Shown here piece after piece: positions 24,204 to 32,822 of a DNA stretch of 60,349 bases. The notes under the pieces are model-generated. The model ran no database searches, was not told the origin of the DNA, and was given only the letters and a program-made list of their open reading frames with translations. Positions within the stretch are counted from its first letter, which is position 1. Each line of letters opens with the position of its first letter. A program made the translations under genes and the position numbers. Source of the DNA: Paraburkholderia bannensis NBRC 103871 (lineage in GTDB: Bacteria > Pseudomonadota > Gammaproteobacteria > Burkholderiales > Burkholderiaceae); NCBI RefSeq assembly GCF_000685015.1, contig NZ_BAYA01000011.1:1-60349 (forward strand). Direction: 5' to 3'.

Positions 24204-25133
24204 ATGACCTCCCGCACCATTCGCCATTACCTGCAGTTCTCGGATTTCTCTCTTGAAGAATATGACTATGTGCTGGAGCGCGCGCGCATCCTGAAGCGCA
24301 AATTCAAGAACTACGAGACCTACCATCCCCTGCACGACCGCACGCTCGCGATGATCTTCGAGAAGAACTCGACGCGCACGCGACTCTCGTTCGAAGCGGG
24401 CATCTTCCAGCTGGGCGGCCACGCCGTGTTCATGAACACGCGCGACACGCAGCTCGGCCGCGGCGAGCCGATCGAGGACTCCGCGCAGGTGATCTCGCGC
24501 ATGGTCGACATCATCATGATCCGCACGTTCGGCCAGGACATCATTCGCCGCTTCGCGCAAAGCTCGCGCGTGCCGGTCATCAACGGCCTGACGAACGAGT
24601 ACCACCCCTGCCAGGTGCTGGCTGACATCTTCACGTTCTACGAGCATCGCGGCCCGATCCGCGGCAAGACCGTAGCGTGGGTCGGCGACGCCAACAACAT
24701 GCTCTATACGTGGATCGAAGCCGCTGAAATCCTCGACTTCAAGCTGCGCATCTCCACGCCGCCGGGCTATCCGATCGATCCGGCGCTGGTCGCCGACAGC
24801 AGCAAGCCGTTCATCACCGTGTGCGACGACCCGAACGAAGCCTGCGCGGGCGCCGACCTCGTCACCACCGACGTGTGGACGAGCATGGGCTTCGAAGCGG
24901 AAAACGAAGCACGCAAGCAGGCCTTTGCCGACTGGTGCGTGGACGCCGAAATGATGGCGCGCGCCAACGCCGACGCGCTCTTCATGCACTGCCTGCCCGC
25001 GCACCGCGGCGAAGAAGTGAGCGCCGAAGTGATCGACGGCCCGCAGAGCGTGGTGTGGGACGAGGCGGAGAACCGCCTGCACGTCCAGAAGGCGCTGATG
25101 GAATTCCTGCTGCTGGGCAAGCTCAATCACTGA
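24204..25133 (+). CDS. argF: ornithine carbamoyltransferase
   Basis: A 309-residue anabolic ornithine transcarbamoylase, forming citrulline from ornithine and carbamoyl phosphate. Carbamoyl-phosphate motif KNSTRTRLSFE, ornithine/CP motif HPCQVLAD, and the HCLPAHRGEE catalytic cysteine loop are all present. The start at 24204 gives the usual length. A terminator follows at 25165. Confidence 0.97.
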   Translation: MTSRTIRHYLQFSDFSLEEYDYVLERARILKRKFKNYETYHPLHDRTLAMIFEKNSTRTRLSFEAGIFQLGGHAVFMNTRDTQLGRGEPIEDSAQVISRMVDIIMIRTFGQDIIRRFAQSSRVPVINGLTNEYHPCQVLADIFTFYEHRGPIRGKTVAWVGDANNMLYTWIEAAEILDFKLRISTPPGYPIDPALVADSSKPFITVCDDPNEACAGADLVTTDVWTSMGFEAENEARKQAFADWCVDAEMMARANADALFMHCLPAHRGEEVSAEVIDGPQSVVWDEAENRLHVQKALMEFLLLGKLNH

Positions 25134-25164
25134 GCCGCTTACGCAACAACGCAGGCCAATAAGC

Positions 25165-25194
25165 AAAAAAGCCGGGATCGATTCCCGGCTTTTT
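25165..25194. terminator. bidirectional terminator between argF and the IclR gene
   Basis: AGCCGGGA / TCCCGGCT stem with TCGAT loop, flanked by A6 and T5 tracts. Confidence 0.92.
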
Positions 25195-25219
25195 CATTTT
25201 CAGCTTCCGATGCCGTGGT

Positions 25220-26047
25220 CTAAACCCGCGGTTCAACCGTTTCGCCCAGTCGTCGCGCCAGCGACTTCAACAGCGGCGCGACACGCTCGCGGAACACGTC
25301 CGGCCCCATCGACGACGCCGGCCCGCTGCAACTGAGCACCAGCCAGCGCCGCTCTCGCGGTTCGCGAAACGGCACCGCGACGGCGTTGACGTCCTCATGC
25401 CAGTCGCGAAAGGAAAAACACGCGCCCTCTTTCGCGAAATTTTCGATCTCGCGCTTCGCCGCCTCTACCTGCGCCGGGCCGTCTTCGCCCGCCGCCTTTG
25501 CCAGTTCCGCGAACAGCGCCGCACGCACGTCGAGCGGCTGCACCGCGAGATACGCGCGCCCCATCGAACTCGTCAGCATCGATAGCCGCGACCCCGAGGC
25601 AAGCCCAAGCGTGAGCGCGGTCTCGCTGCGGATCGTCTCAAGATAAATCACGTCGAGCCCGTCGCGACAGCCCAGCGACACCGCCGCGCCCACCTCGCGC
25701 GCGAACGCGCGCAGGTGCGGGCGCGCCAGTTCCAGCGTGTCGGTGCCCGAGAGCAACGCAAAACCGAGCGACAGCACGCCAGCATCGAGCGCGTATTTGC
25801 CCAGCGACTCGTCAAAGCGCAGATAGCCCAGCGCAGTGAGCGTGTACGCCAGCCGGTTCACGGTTGCCTTCGGCAAGCCGGTGCGCTCGACGAAATCGCG
25901 ATTGCCAAGCAGCGTCTCGCCGGGGCGGAACGCGCGCAGCAGTTCCAGCCCGCGTGCGAGTGCGACGACGAATTTGCGCTCGTCGATCGGCCCGGAGGCC
26001 AGCGCCGACGCGAACGACGAAGATGAATTCATTTCAGATGCAGACAT
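25220..26047 (-). CDS. IclR-family transcriptional regulator
   Basis: A 275-residue IclR regulator with an N-terminal winged helix (about 25-85; FVVALARGLELLRAF, GLPKATVNRLAYTLTALGYL) and a C-terminal effector domain (about 100-270; GSRLSMLTSSMGRAYLA). It is divergent from a glutaryl-CoA dehydrogenase gene with an IclR-type palindrome between them, so it is most likely its regulator (gcdR-like). An in-frame ATG at 26032 is an alternative start. Confidence 0.9.
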   Translation of the reverse strand: MSASEMNSSSSFASALASGPIDERKFVVALARGLELLRAFRPGETLLGNRDFVERTGLPKATVNRLAYTLTALGYLRFDESLGKYALDAGVLSLGFALLSGTDTLELARPHLRAFAREVGAAVSLGCRDGLDVIYLETIRSETALTLGLASGSRLSMLTSSMGRAYLAVQPLDVRAALFAELAKAAGEDGPAQVEAAKREIENFAKEGACFSFRDWHEDVNAVAVPFREPRERRWLVLSCSGPASSMGPDVFRERVAPLLKSLARRLGETVEPRV

Positions 26048-26088
26048 GAGCGGGCTGGTGATACACTGAAGTCAATTTGCAAAACATT

Positions 26089-26105
26089 GTTCCGCTTAGC
26101 GGAAC
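26089..26105. promoter_or_regulatory. IclR-type operator upstream of gcdH
   Basis: Perfect arms GTTCCGC (26089-26095) and GCGGAAC (26099-26105) flank TTA. GTTCCGC/GCGGAAC palindromes are typical of IclR-family sites. Located 66 bases before the gcdH start and 42 from the regulator start. Confidence 0.7.
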
Positions 26106-26170
26106 TCAAGTCAAGCGCAAATTGCCCCAGGCAAAGCCCGAATCGGGTGACGAGACTCAGGAGAGACACC

Positions 26171-27361
26171 ATGGCCGCACACGCCCAGTTCCATTGGGAA
26201 GATCCGCTGTTGCTCGACCAGCAGCTCACCGACGACGAGCGCATGGTGCGCGACGCCGCCGCCGCTTACGCGCAGGACAAGCTTGCGCCGCGCGTGGTCG
26301 AAGCGTTCCGCCATGAAAAGACCGACGCCTCGATCTTTCGCGAGATGGGCGAGATCGGCCTGCTCGGCCCGACGATCCCTGAACAGTACGGCGGCCCCGG
26401 CCTGAACTACGTCGCCTACGGCCTGATCGCGCGCGAAGTCGAGCGCGTGGATTCGGGCTATCGCTCGATGATGTCGGTGCAGTCGTCGCTGGTGATGGTG
26501 CCGATCTTCGAATTCGGCTCGGACGCGCAAAAAGAAAAGTACCTGCCAAAGCTCGCGAGCGGCGAATGGATCGGCTGCTTCGGACTGACCGAGCCGAACC
26601 ACGGCTCCGATCCGGGCAGCATGGTCACGCGCGCCAAGAAGGTGAACGGCGGCTACTCGCTCTCGGGTTCGAAAATGTGGATCACGAACTCGCCGATCGC
26701 CGACGTGTTCGTCGTCTGGGCCAAGCTAGAAGAAGACGGCAAGGACGATATTCGCGGCTTCATCCTGGAGAAAGGCTGGAAGGGCCTGTCCGCGCCGGCG
26801 ATTCACGGCAAGGTCGGCCTGCGCGCGTCGATCACGGGCGAGATCGTGCTCGACGAAGTGTTCGTCCCCGAGGAAAACCTCATGCCGGGCGTGAAGGGCC
26901 TGCGCGGGCCGTTCACCTGCCTGAACTCGGCACGCTACGGCATCGCGTGGGGTGCACTGGGCGCGGCGGAATCGTGCTGGCATACGGCACGCCAGTATGT
27001 GCTCGACCGCAAGCAGTTCGGCCGCCCGCTCGCTGCGAACCAGCTGATCCAGAAAAAGCTCGCCGACATGCAGACGGAAATCACGCTGGGCCTGCAAGGC
27101 TGCCTGCGCCTGGGCCGCATGAAAGACGAAGGCACCGCCGCCGTCGAGATCACGTCGATCATGAAGCGCAACTCGTGCGGCAAGTCGCTCGACATCGCGC
27201 GTCTTGCGCGCGACATGCTGGGCGGCAACGGCATCTCGGACGAGTTCGGCGTGGCGCGTCACCTCGTGAACCTCGAAGTGGTGAACACGTACGAAGGCAC
27301 GCACGACATCCACGCGCTGATCCTCGGCCGCGCGCAGACGGGCATCCAGGCGTTCTTCTAA
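26171..27361 (+). CDS. gcdH: glutaryl-CoA dehydrogenase (acyl-CoA dehydrogenase family)
   Basis: A 396-residue FAD enzyme that oxidises and decarboxylates glutaryl-CoA to crotonyl-CoA in lysine, tryptophan and glutarate breakdown. The family motifs CFGLTEPNHGSDPGSM and KMWITNSPIADVF line FAD. The catalytic base is Glu375 in NTYEGTHDIHALILGRAQTG. The decarboxylase-type arginine is present in the N-terminal third (REVERVDSGYRSMMSVQ). AGGAGAG precedes the start. It is controlled most likely by the divergent IclR regulator. Confidence 0.93.
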   Translation: MAAHAQFHWEDPLLLDQQLTDDERMVRDAAAAYAQDKLAPRVVEAFRHEKTDASIFREMGEIGLLGPTIPEQYGGPGLNYVAYGLIAREVERVDSGYRSMMSVQSSLVMVPIFEFGSDAQKEKYLPKLASGEWIGCFGLTEPNHGSDPGSMVTRAKKVNGGYSLSGSKMWITNSPIADVFVVWAKLEEDGKDDIRGFILEKGWKGLSAPAIHGKVGLRASITGEIVLDEVFVPEENLMPGVKGLRGPFTCLNSARYGIAWGALGAAESCWHTARQYVLDRKQFGRPLAANQLIQKKLADMQTEITLGLQGCLRLGRMKDEGTAAVEITSIMKRNSCGKSLDIARLARDMLGGNGISDEFGVARHLVNLEVVNTYEGTHDIHALILGRAQTGIQAFF

Positions 27362-27398
27362 GCGCCCTCGCCGCGCTTCGGCGTCTGATTCAGGAAGC

Positions 27399-27433
27399 AA
27401 AAAAGCGCCGCACGATCAAACGTGCGGCGCTTT
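27399..27433. terminator. bidirectional terminator between gcdH and prx6 gene
   Basis: AGCGCCGCACG / CGTGCGGCGCT stem with ATCAAA loop and flanking A and T runs. Confidence 0.88.
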
Positions 27434-27466
27434 GTTCTTTGTGCGCCAGGAAAGCGCGGTGAGCGC

Positions 27467-28105
27467 TTACTTGTTCGGCTGCGGCGTCAGGCGCAGGTAC
27501 GGGCGCAGGGCCTTGTAGCCCTTCGGGAACTTCTGCTTGATGACTTCTTCGTCCTTGAGCGACGGCACGATCACGACATCGTCGCCCTGCTTCCAGTTGC
27601 CGGGCGTGGCCACCTGATAGTGGTCGGTCAGTTGCAGCGAATCGATCACGCGCAGGATTTCGTCGAAGTTGCGGCCCGTGCTCGCCGGGTAAGTGATGAT
27701 GAGGCGCACCTTCTTGTTGGGATCGATCACGAACAGCGAGCGCACCGTCAGCGTCTCGTTCGCATTCGGATGGATCATGTCGTACAGCGTGGAAACCTTG
27801 CGGTCGCCGTCGGCGAGAATCGGGAAACCCACGCTTGCGGCCTGGGTCTCGTTGATGTCCTTGATCCACTCGTTATGCGACTCGGCGCTATCCACCGACA
27901 GCGCGATCGTCTTCACGTTGCGCTTCTCGAATTCGTCCTTGAGCTTGGCCGTCAGGCCCAGTTCGGTCGTGCAGACCGGCGTGAAGTCGGCCGGGTGCGA
28001 GAACAGCACGCCCCAGCTATTGCCAAGCCACTCGTGGAACTTGATGCGGCCAATGCTCGAATCCTGCTCGAAGTCGGGTGCGATATCGCCAAGACGTAGA
28101 CTCAT
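27467..28105 (-). CDS. 1-Cys peroxiredoxin (Prx6/AhpC-TSA family)
   Basis: A 212-residue thiol peroxidase that reduces peroxides. The peroxidatic cysteine is Cys45 (HPADFTPVCTTELG), with Thr42 and a downstream Arg (LTVRSLFVIDP). A second conserved resolving cysteine is absent, which with the C-terminal extension (FPKGYKALRPYLRLTPQ) indicates the Prx6 1-Cys group. The start at 28105 matches MSLRLGDIAPDFEQ. It ends near a terminator shared with gcdH. Confidence 0.94.
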   Translation of the reverse strand: MSLRLGDIAPDFEQDSSIGRIKFHEWLGNSWGVLFSHPADFTPVCTTELGLTAKLKDEFEKRNVKTIALSVDSAESHNEWIKDINETQAASVGFPILADGDRKVSTLYDMIHPNANETLTVRSLFVIDPNKKVRLIITYPASTGRNFDEILRVIDSLQLTDHYQVATPGNWKQGDDVVIVPSLKDEEVIKQKFPKGYKALRPYLRLTPQPNK

Positions 28106-28569
28106 GGTGCGGCTTCCTTTGAACGAAGGGGGCGGCGCAGATCGGCCTGCCCGTGTTGATCCGATGTGACGCGATGCGTTGCCGTACGTTGCCATACGGC
28201 AGCCAGGCCGTGCGATGCGCCGGTGGACATTCACGACATTGAAGCATACAGGGCACCCCTATGCCCCGCGAACGAACATCGGCTCACACTGGTATGCGTT
28301 TTTGTAATTTTGAACAGCGGCGCGGAAACTTTACGTGCCGGATCAACTCCATGTCTGTCCTTGCGGATTTTTCGTACACGTTGCCGAGGATCGCGGTGGA
28401 GCGCAGTGAACACCCGCCATCCTTGATTCAACAGCGATAATCGCGCTTGCAGGAACGAATCGTGCGTCGGTTTATCGATGATCGGGCTGCGGCGGCGGCG
28501 CGCCACGCTTGCCAGCGTCCGTATCTTTGTTACGATTCACGCGTAATGTGACACGATCGGAGCCAGTCA
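28106..28569. other. 464-bp divergent region, no gene seen
   Basis: Holds the promoters for the peroxiredoxin and DUF883 genes. AGGAAG precedes the peroxiredoxin start. I found no palindrome or RNA element of note. Confidence 0.4.
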
Positions 28570-28872
28570 ATGTCAGAGGTCAATAAGGAGAGGCTGATGT
28601 CGGATATCAAAACCGTCCTCGCGGATGCAGAGGATCTGCTCAAGCAAGCGGCGAGCGCCACGGGCGAACGTGCTTCGGAGCTGCGCGAAACGGCCCTCTC
28701 GCGCCTGAAGCAGGCGAAAGAAAAGGCGGCGGACGTTCAAGTCGTCGTCGTCGAGAAGGGCAAGAAAGCCGCGCGTGCAACCGATGACTATGTACACGAA
28801 CATCCGTGGACGTCGATCGGCATTGCCGCTGGCGTCGGCGTGCTCGTGGGCTTGCTGATCAACCGCAAGTAA
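28570..28872 (+). CDS. DUF883/ElaB-YqjD family inner-membrane protein
   Basis: A 100-residue protein: amphipathic, coiled-coil-forming helix (about 5-75, Lys/Ala/Glu rich) followed by one C-terminal transmembrane segment (SIGIAAGVGVLVGLLINRK). This is the YqjD/ElaB layout; in E. coli these are tail-anchored proteins that associate with stationary-phase ribosomes. Both the ATG at 28570 and one at 28597 have Shine-Dalgarno sequences. It is followed by the holin-like and DUF3318 genes, as in many Burkholderiaceae. Confidence 0.9.
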   Translation: MSEVNKERLMSDIKTVLADAEDLLKQAASATGERASELRETALSRLKQAKEKAADVQVVVVEKGKKAARATDDYVHEHPWTSIGIAAGVGVLVGLLINRK

Positions 28873-28970
28873 GACTCGCCAGGGGTCTTCGCGAGACGGC
28901 CACCGCGCCGTCTCGCGACCCGGTTGCGCCGTGCATCGGCGCGAACCACTTTGGCCCAGCGCTCATGCAG

Positions 28971-29001
28971 CAGGCCGGTGCGCCGCACCGGCCTGTCTTT
29001 T
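28971..29001 (+). terminator. hairpin terminator or attenuator within the DUF883-holin cluster
   Basis: Perfect 10-bp stem CAGGCCGGTG / CACCGGCCTG with loop CGCCG, followed by TCTTTTCT. It lies between DUF883 and the holin-like gene and would limit read-through. Confidence 0.65.
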
Positions 29002-29073
29002 CTGGGCGCTTTTTTCGCGCAGCTTCTGCGCGCGCCCGCCAACGTGCACGCGTTGGCGCAACCCTCACTCGCC

Positions 29074-29457
29074 ATGACGACAGACACCCGCTCGCAGCAT
29101 GAACATGGGCCGTTGCGCCGTCTCCTCGGCTCCGCGTTCTCGATCATCCAGACCCGGCTCGAGCTTATCGGCATCGAACTGGCCGAAGAAAAGGAACGCC
29201 TGCTGGGCGTGCTCTTCCTCGGACTTGCGGCGATGATGCTGGCGACCATGGCGCTGATCGCGCTGACCGCACTCGTTGCGATCGCGTTCTGGGACACGTG
29301 GCGCTGGCAGGCGCTCGCCGGGATCACGCTCGTCTACGCGCTGGCCGCCCTGGTCTGCGCACTGAAGGCACGTCAGGGACTGCGCAATGCGCCGCTGGTC
29401 TTCCAGGCGACGCTCGAAGAATTCGAGAAAGACCGCGAAATTCTTCGCAAACCCTAG
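29074..29457 (+). CDS. phage-holin-family / YqjE-like membrane protein
   Basis: A 127-residue protein with two adjacent transmembrane helices (about residues 45-70 and 75-100; GLAAMMLATMALIALTALV, then ITLVYALAALVC). It is preceded by an amphipathic region RLLGSAFSIIQTRLELIGIELAEEK, split here by the reading. This is the Holin-X/YqjE family, not a true phage lysis gene in this context. The start at 29074 (MTTDTR) is chosen at the conserved N-terminus. It lies 26 bases upstream of the DUF3318 gene. Confidence 0.85.
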   Translation: MTTDTRSQHEHGPLRRLLGSAFSIIQTRLELIGIELAEEKERLLGVLFLGLAAMMLATMALIALTALVAIAFWDTWRWQALAGITLVYALAALVCALKARQGLRNAPLVFQATLEEFEKDREILRKP

Positions 29458-29483
29458 CCTTCGCAAACCCTCGCACCGACGCC

Positions 29484-29972
29484 ATGAGCCAACTTCGCCC
29501 GGATCAAGCCTTCCGCCCCACGCGGCCGCACAGTCGCGACCTCTCGACGCCGCAGATGCGCGCCTTGCGCAAGGAACTGCTGCTCGTACGCGCCAGCGTC
29601 GAGCGCGCCGAACTGGCCGCCTCGGTCATCGAACTGCGGGAAACCGTCACGCACTTCAGCTGGCTGCGCTTTCTCGTGCCTGGCTTCGGGCGCGTGGCCG
29701 CCAGCGCGTCGGGATCGACGAGCGCGTTCAGCAGCGGCCTGAGCAGCCTGCTCAAGCAATACCCGATCTTGAGCTCGCTCGTATCGTTCGTGGTAGCCAA
29801 GCCGCTGCGCGACGGCATTGCATCGGCTGCCAGGCCAGTCGTCAAATGGGGCGGCCTGGCGTTCACCGCCTATGAAGCATGGCGTGTGTGGCAGCAGATA
29901 CGCGGCCAGCGCGATGGCGCCGATGTCCGCACGCGTCGCGCAGGCCGCGAAGAAGACGACCTCACCGGCTGA
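29484..29972 (+). CDS. DUF3318 domain-containing protein
   Basis: A 162-residue protein with an N-terminal helical part (PQMRALRKELLLVRASVERAE) and a C-terminal hydrophobic part (about 90-135). It matches DUF3318, usually the third gene of a DUF883-holin-DUF3318 cluster. It is comparable in position to E. coli YqjK. It ends 2 bases before the converging minor pilin operon stop at 29974. Confidence 0.82.
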   Translation: MSQLRPDQAFRPTRPHSRDLSTPQMRALRKELLLVRASVERAELAASVIELRETVTHFSWLRFLVPGFGRVAASASGSTSAFSSGLSSLLKQYPILSSLVSFVVAKPLRDGIASAARPVVKWGGLAFTAYEAWRVWQQIRGQRDGADVRTRRAGREEDDLTG

Positions 29973-29973
29973 G

Positions 29974-30393
29974 TCAACGGTCTCTCCAGCAATCTCGCGG
30001 GGAGAGACTAGCGCCTGCGGGTTCGTTGCTGCGCATACCGTTGGCGTCGAGGACGAACGCGCCGCACGGATCGTCGCGCATCGGCCCAGTCTGCGTGGGC
30101 GACGCCGCGATCGCGTAGCCGCCATTCGACTCATCCCCTGCTCGCAGCTTCAGCCGGTACACGGCATTGCCCGACGGTGGCGCCTGATCGATGCCCGCTG
30201 GCAGCGACGCCGCCGTGGCGCCCTGCGCATCCACGTACTGTGCCGCGCGATAAAGCGCGGTGACGGCATCGATGCGATGGCCGCGTGCAATCTGCCCGCT
30301 CCAGCCCGGCAGCGCGAAAGCGGCGACGATCGCCGCCGCGGCTAACGCGATCATCAGCTCCAGCAGCGTAAAGGCGTGGGTGCCGCGTCGCAT
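29974..30393 (-). CDS. pilE: type IV pilin-like protein (PilE-type minor pilin)
   Basis: A 139-residue prepilin with the class III signal GTHAFTLLELMIALAAAA, cleaved before Phe with Glu at +5. An internal part YRAAQYVDAQGATAASLPAG follows, and a C-terminal cysteine pair is present (DDPCGAFVL ... SPRDCWR), matching the D-region loop. It is the last gene of fimT-pilV-pilW-pilX-pilE. Its length is typical of PilE minor pilins rather than major pilin. Confidence 0.88.
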   Translation of the reverse strand: MRRGTHAFTLLELMIALAAAAIVAAFALPGWSGQIARGHRIDAVTALYRAAQYVDAQGATAASLPAGIDQAPPSGNAVYRLKLRAGDESNGGYAIAASPTQTGPMRDDPCGAFVLDANGMRSNEPAGASLSPRDCWRDR

Positions 30394-30413
30394 CGCTCGA
30401 TCTCCTCTGCATT

Positions 30414-30917
30414 TTAAAAAGGCCGCGCAACGACACGGCGCCAATGGCGCTCGACATGCGTGCCGTCGATCACCAGTTGCATTTGCAGCCAGCTTTGCGC
30501 GTCCTGCGTCGCGCCGAAACCCCGCGCTGTGATGAGCCACGCTCGCACGGCAGGCCGCGCTTCTATACGCCACGCCTGCACAAGGCATTGAGGCGGGCGC
30601 ACCGAACCCGGCCACGCCGAACGAGGCGTCGTCGCCAATGCGTCGAACGTGTCCTGCCTGCGCCATTGCTGCGGCTCGCCAACTTGCGCGGGCGCAGAAT
30701 ACGCCGATGCCGCACCGTCGATCAACGCTCGCGCGCAAAGCGTCAGCGCGCCATCTGCAGCGCGAAAGGACTGCAGCTGATCGATCACCGAGGCCGCGTT
30801 GCGCGCCTCGAAAAGCGACGCCTCGAACCACGCCGCCGATGTCACCAGCATCATCGACGCGATCAGCACTACGATCGGCAACGCGACGCCGCGCTCACGA
30901 TTCATCGCCCGCCTCAT
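30414..30917 (-). CDS. pilX: PilX-type pilus assembly protein
   Basis: A 167-residue protein with a PilX N-terminus: RERGVALPIVVLIASMMLVTSA, split as a short basic leader and hydrophobic helix, lacking the FTLIE-type cleavage site. One cysteine pair in the distal part (TLCARALI, PQCLVQAW) fits the pilin D-region. Its ATG overlaps the pilW stop (ATGA at 30917-30914), which suggests translational coupling. PilX proteins support type IV pilus assembly and aggregation. Confidence 0.85.
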   Translation of the reverse strand: MRRAMNRERGVALPIVVLIASMMLVTSAAWFEASLFEARNAASVIDQLQSFRAADGALTLCARALIDGAASAYSAPAQVGEPQQWRRQDTFDALATTPRSAWPGSVRPPQCLVQAWRIEARPAVRAWLITARGFGATQDAQSWLQMQLVIDGTHVERHWRRVVARPF

Positions 30918-31711
30918 GGCTGCGCCCAGAGCACATTGCGCAGCGCCACATGCCGCCAGAACGCCTGGCGGGCACGCCCATCGCTTGCCGTAAGCGAAGC
31001 GCCATCGCAATCGACATAGCGCGCGCGGCGACCCAGTGACGCGCCACGCACGAGCACGCAGAGATCGACCGCCACAACCGAGTCCCAACGCTCGCGCGTC
31101 AGCGCGGCGGCGTCGGCGGCCTGCGCTGCGCCCGCTACCCAGTAGCGCACACGCAGGCGCTCGACGCCTTCTACAAGCGGCTGCGCGGTGCCGGTCTTGC
31201 CGTTGCCCTCGCAATAGAGTTCGGGCTCGCCGGTCGACGTGCTCGTCTTCGCGTGAAAGCGATTGAGCACTTCGCCCTGCGACACGCCAATGGCCTGACC
31301 AAGGCAGTCGGTGGCCTGCCCGTTAGCCGCGAGCCACGTGGATTCGGCGTCCCCGCGATAGCGCACCGCGACGCCGTCCGATCGGCTCGACAGCGCCTCG
31401 CACGTAAGGCTCGCGGCTGCCCCCGTGGGACGCCCTGCGGTGCAGCCGAAGATGGGCGGCCCGGACAGCGCGGTTGCATCGTCGGCGGAAAGAAAACCGG
31501 CCATCTGGATCTGCTCGCCGATGAGCGTCACGGCGTTCACGCCCGCTTCGTGAATGCGTGCGGCGTCGATCGCATACGCGAATGCCTGGCGCTGCGAACG
31601 ATACGCAGCAACAGCGCCGCCGATCACGACGAGCCCAAGCGCCACAGCGATTGTGAATTCGAGCAACGTATGGCCTGCGCTAGCATGCAAGCGCGGCAAG
31701 AGACGCCTCAT
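30914..31711 (-). CDS. pilW: PilW-type minor pilin
   Basis: A 265-residue protein with a class III leader and helix (SAGHTLLEFTIAVALGLVVIG; Glu at +5) and a long variable C-terminal domain rich in Ala, Gly and Cys, the PilW form. The start at 31711 overlaps the pilV stop (ATGA). Upstream ATG at 31735 is inside pilV. It assembles at the pilus tip with PilX, PilV and FimT in characterised systems. Confidence 0.87.
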   Translation of the reverse strand: MRRLLPRLHASAGHTLLEFTIAVALGLVVIGGAVAAYRSQRQAFAYAIDAARIHEAGVNAVTLIGEQIQMAGFLSADDATALSGPPIFGCTAGRPTGAAASLTCEALSSRSDGVAVRYRGDAESTWLAANGQATDCLGQAIGVSQGEVLNRFHAKTSTSTGEPELYCEGNGKTGTAQPLVEGVERLRVRYWVAGAAQAADAAALTRERWDSVVAVDLCVLVRGASLGRRARYVDCDGASLTASDGRARQAFWRHVALRNVLWAQP

Positions 31712-32094
31712 TGCGCAAATGCGAGCGCTACGCATGCCTTGTCCCCCCGCCCCGCTGTTGCGCCCGCACACTCGGGCTCGGGCTCAGGCCCAGCTTCGTC
31801 ACGCGGCGCTGTCCACATCAGCACGAACAGCGAACCCGTTACGCTGAGCTGCCCGTTCGGCACCAGCGCGACCGCACGCGCGCTCCATTGATCGCGCGCA
31901 GCCGCGCTACGGCCGAGCGTCGCTTCCGCCATCGCATCGACGGCGAAGGCCGCGCGCGCCCGTGTCGCGCTCGCCGATGCGTGCCGCGCCAACCCTAGCT
32001 GCGCGCTCAGCACGCCCAGGCCGCACGTCGCCATCAAGGCCATCGCCAGCGCGACTTCAAGCAGCGCCAATCCTGCCTGTGCACGCCTCGTCAT
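31708..32094 (-). CDS. pilV: PilV-type minor pilin
   Basis: A 128-residue prepilin: RRAQAGLALLEVALAMALMATC, with Glu at +5 of the mature helix and a small C-terminal domain. The start at 32094 overlaps the fimT stop (ATGA). A longer in-frame extension to 32433 runs across fimT and has no coding support. It is the second gene of the minor pilin operon. Confidence 0.85.
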   Translation of the reverse strand: MTRRAQAGLALLEVALAMALMATCGLGVLSAQLGLARHASASATRARAAFAVDAMAEATLGRSAAARDQWSARAVALVPNGQLSVTGSLFVLMWTAPRDEAGPEPEPECAGATAGRGDKACVALAFAQ

Positions 32095-32636
32095 GTCCCG
32101 GCTCCGCAAGCGCCATCGCTGATACGCGCGCGCCCGCCTGCGGCGACGCGTATGCAGCGCCGCCAGGACGCTTCGCGCGTCGAAGCCGATGTCACACGCG
32201 GCGCGATCTCGAAATTGCGCAGCGTGCCGATCGCCTGTCCGGCAGGCGGCGTGAATGTCAGCGCCGTGAGCGTCGACGCCACGCTGATCTCGTCGATAGA
32301 CGGTTGCACGCGCAACAGAACAGACGCGCCCGCACGCTCGGCCATCACTGCCCAGCCACACGACCAGTCGGCCATCCCCGATGGGCAACGCTTGCCTGCC
32401 GCAAGGCATAGCCGCGCCGCGTCGATCCGGCACACCGACACGCGCGCCTTGCGCCGGATCGATTCGCTGCGCGCATAGGACAGCGTGCCGAGCAGCGCAT
32501 TGGCGCGCGCGTCAACCTGGTCGCGCACGCGCCACGCGACAAACACGGGCGCACTCGCGCTCGCGCAAATCGCGATCAGCACGATTACCGCCATGGTTTC
32601 CAGCAAGGTGAAGCCGCACTGCCTGCGCCATTTCAT
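32091..32636 (-). CDS. fimT: GspH/FimT-family pseudopilin
   Basis: A 181-residue prepilin with leader and helix CGFTLLETMAVIVLIAICASA and the GspH/FimT body (DARANALLGTLSYARSESIRRK, CRPS-like Cys residues, then SSTL-type strand). The start at 32636 (MKWRRQ) has AAGGA six bases upstream; a TTG six bases earlier is in frame. It opens the pilin operon. No pilY1, pilM-Q or pilB genes are in this window. Confidence 0.87.
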   Translation of the reverse strand: MKWRRQCGFTLLETMAVIVLIAICASASAPVFVAWRVRDQVDARANALLGTLSYARSESIRRKARVSVCRIDAARLCLAAGKRCPSGMADWSCGWAVMAERAGASVLLRVQPSIDEISVASTLTALTFTPPAGQAIGTLRNFEIAPRVTSASTREASWRRCIRVAAGGRARISDGACGAGT

Positions 32637-32822
32637 CTGCAATCCTTATCGTTAAGGTATTGCCATCAATCTATCGATCAACGAGAAACGGAACAATTAG
32701 CCGAACGGCTAGCTATCGCGCGCGCAGTCCACTCGCGAGAATGCGAGGGTCACGGGCAACAGCGGGAAGAAGGGAGAAGAGAGATGCGAAAGAAAGCAGT
32801 GCGCCAGCCAGGGCGCTGGCGT

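Noticed and set aside
29074..29457. prophage lysis gene (holin)
   Set aside because: The protein belongs to a holin-X/YqjE type family, but no other phage genes are near and the neighbours are DUF883 and DUF3318.
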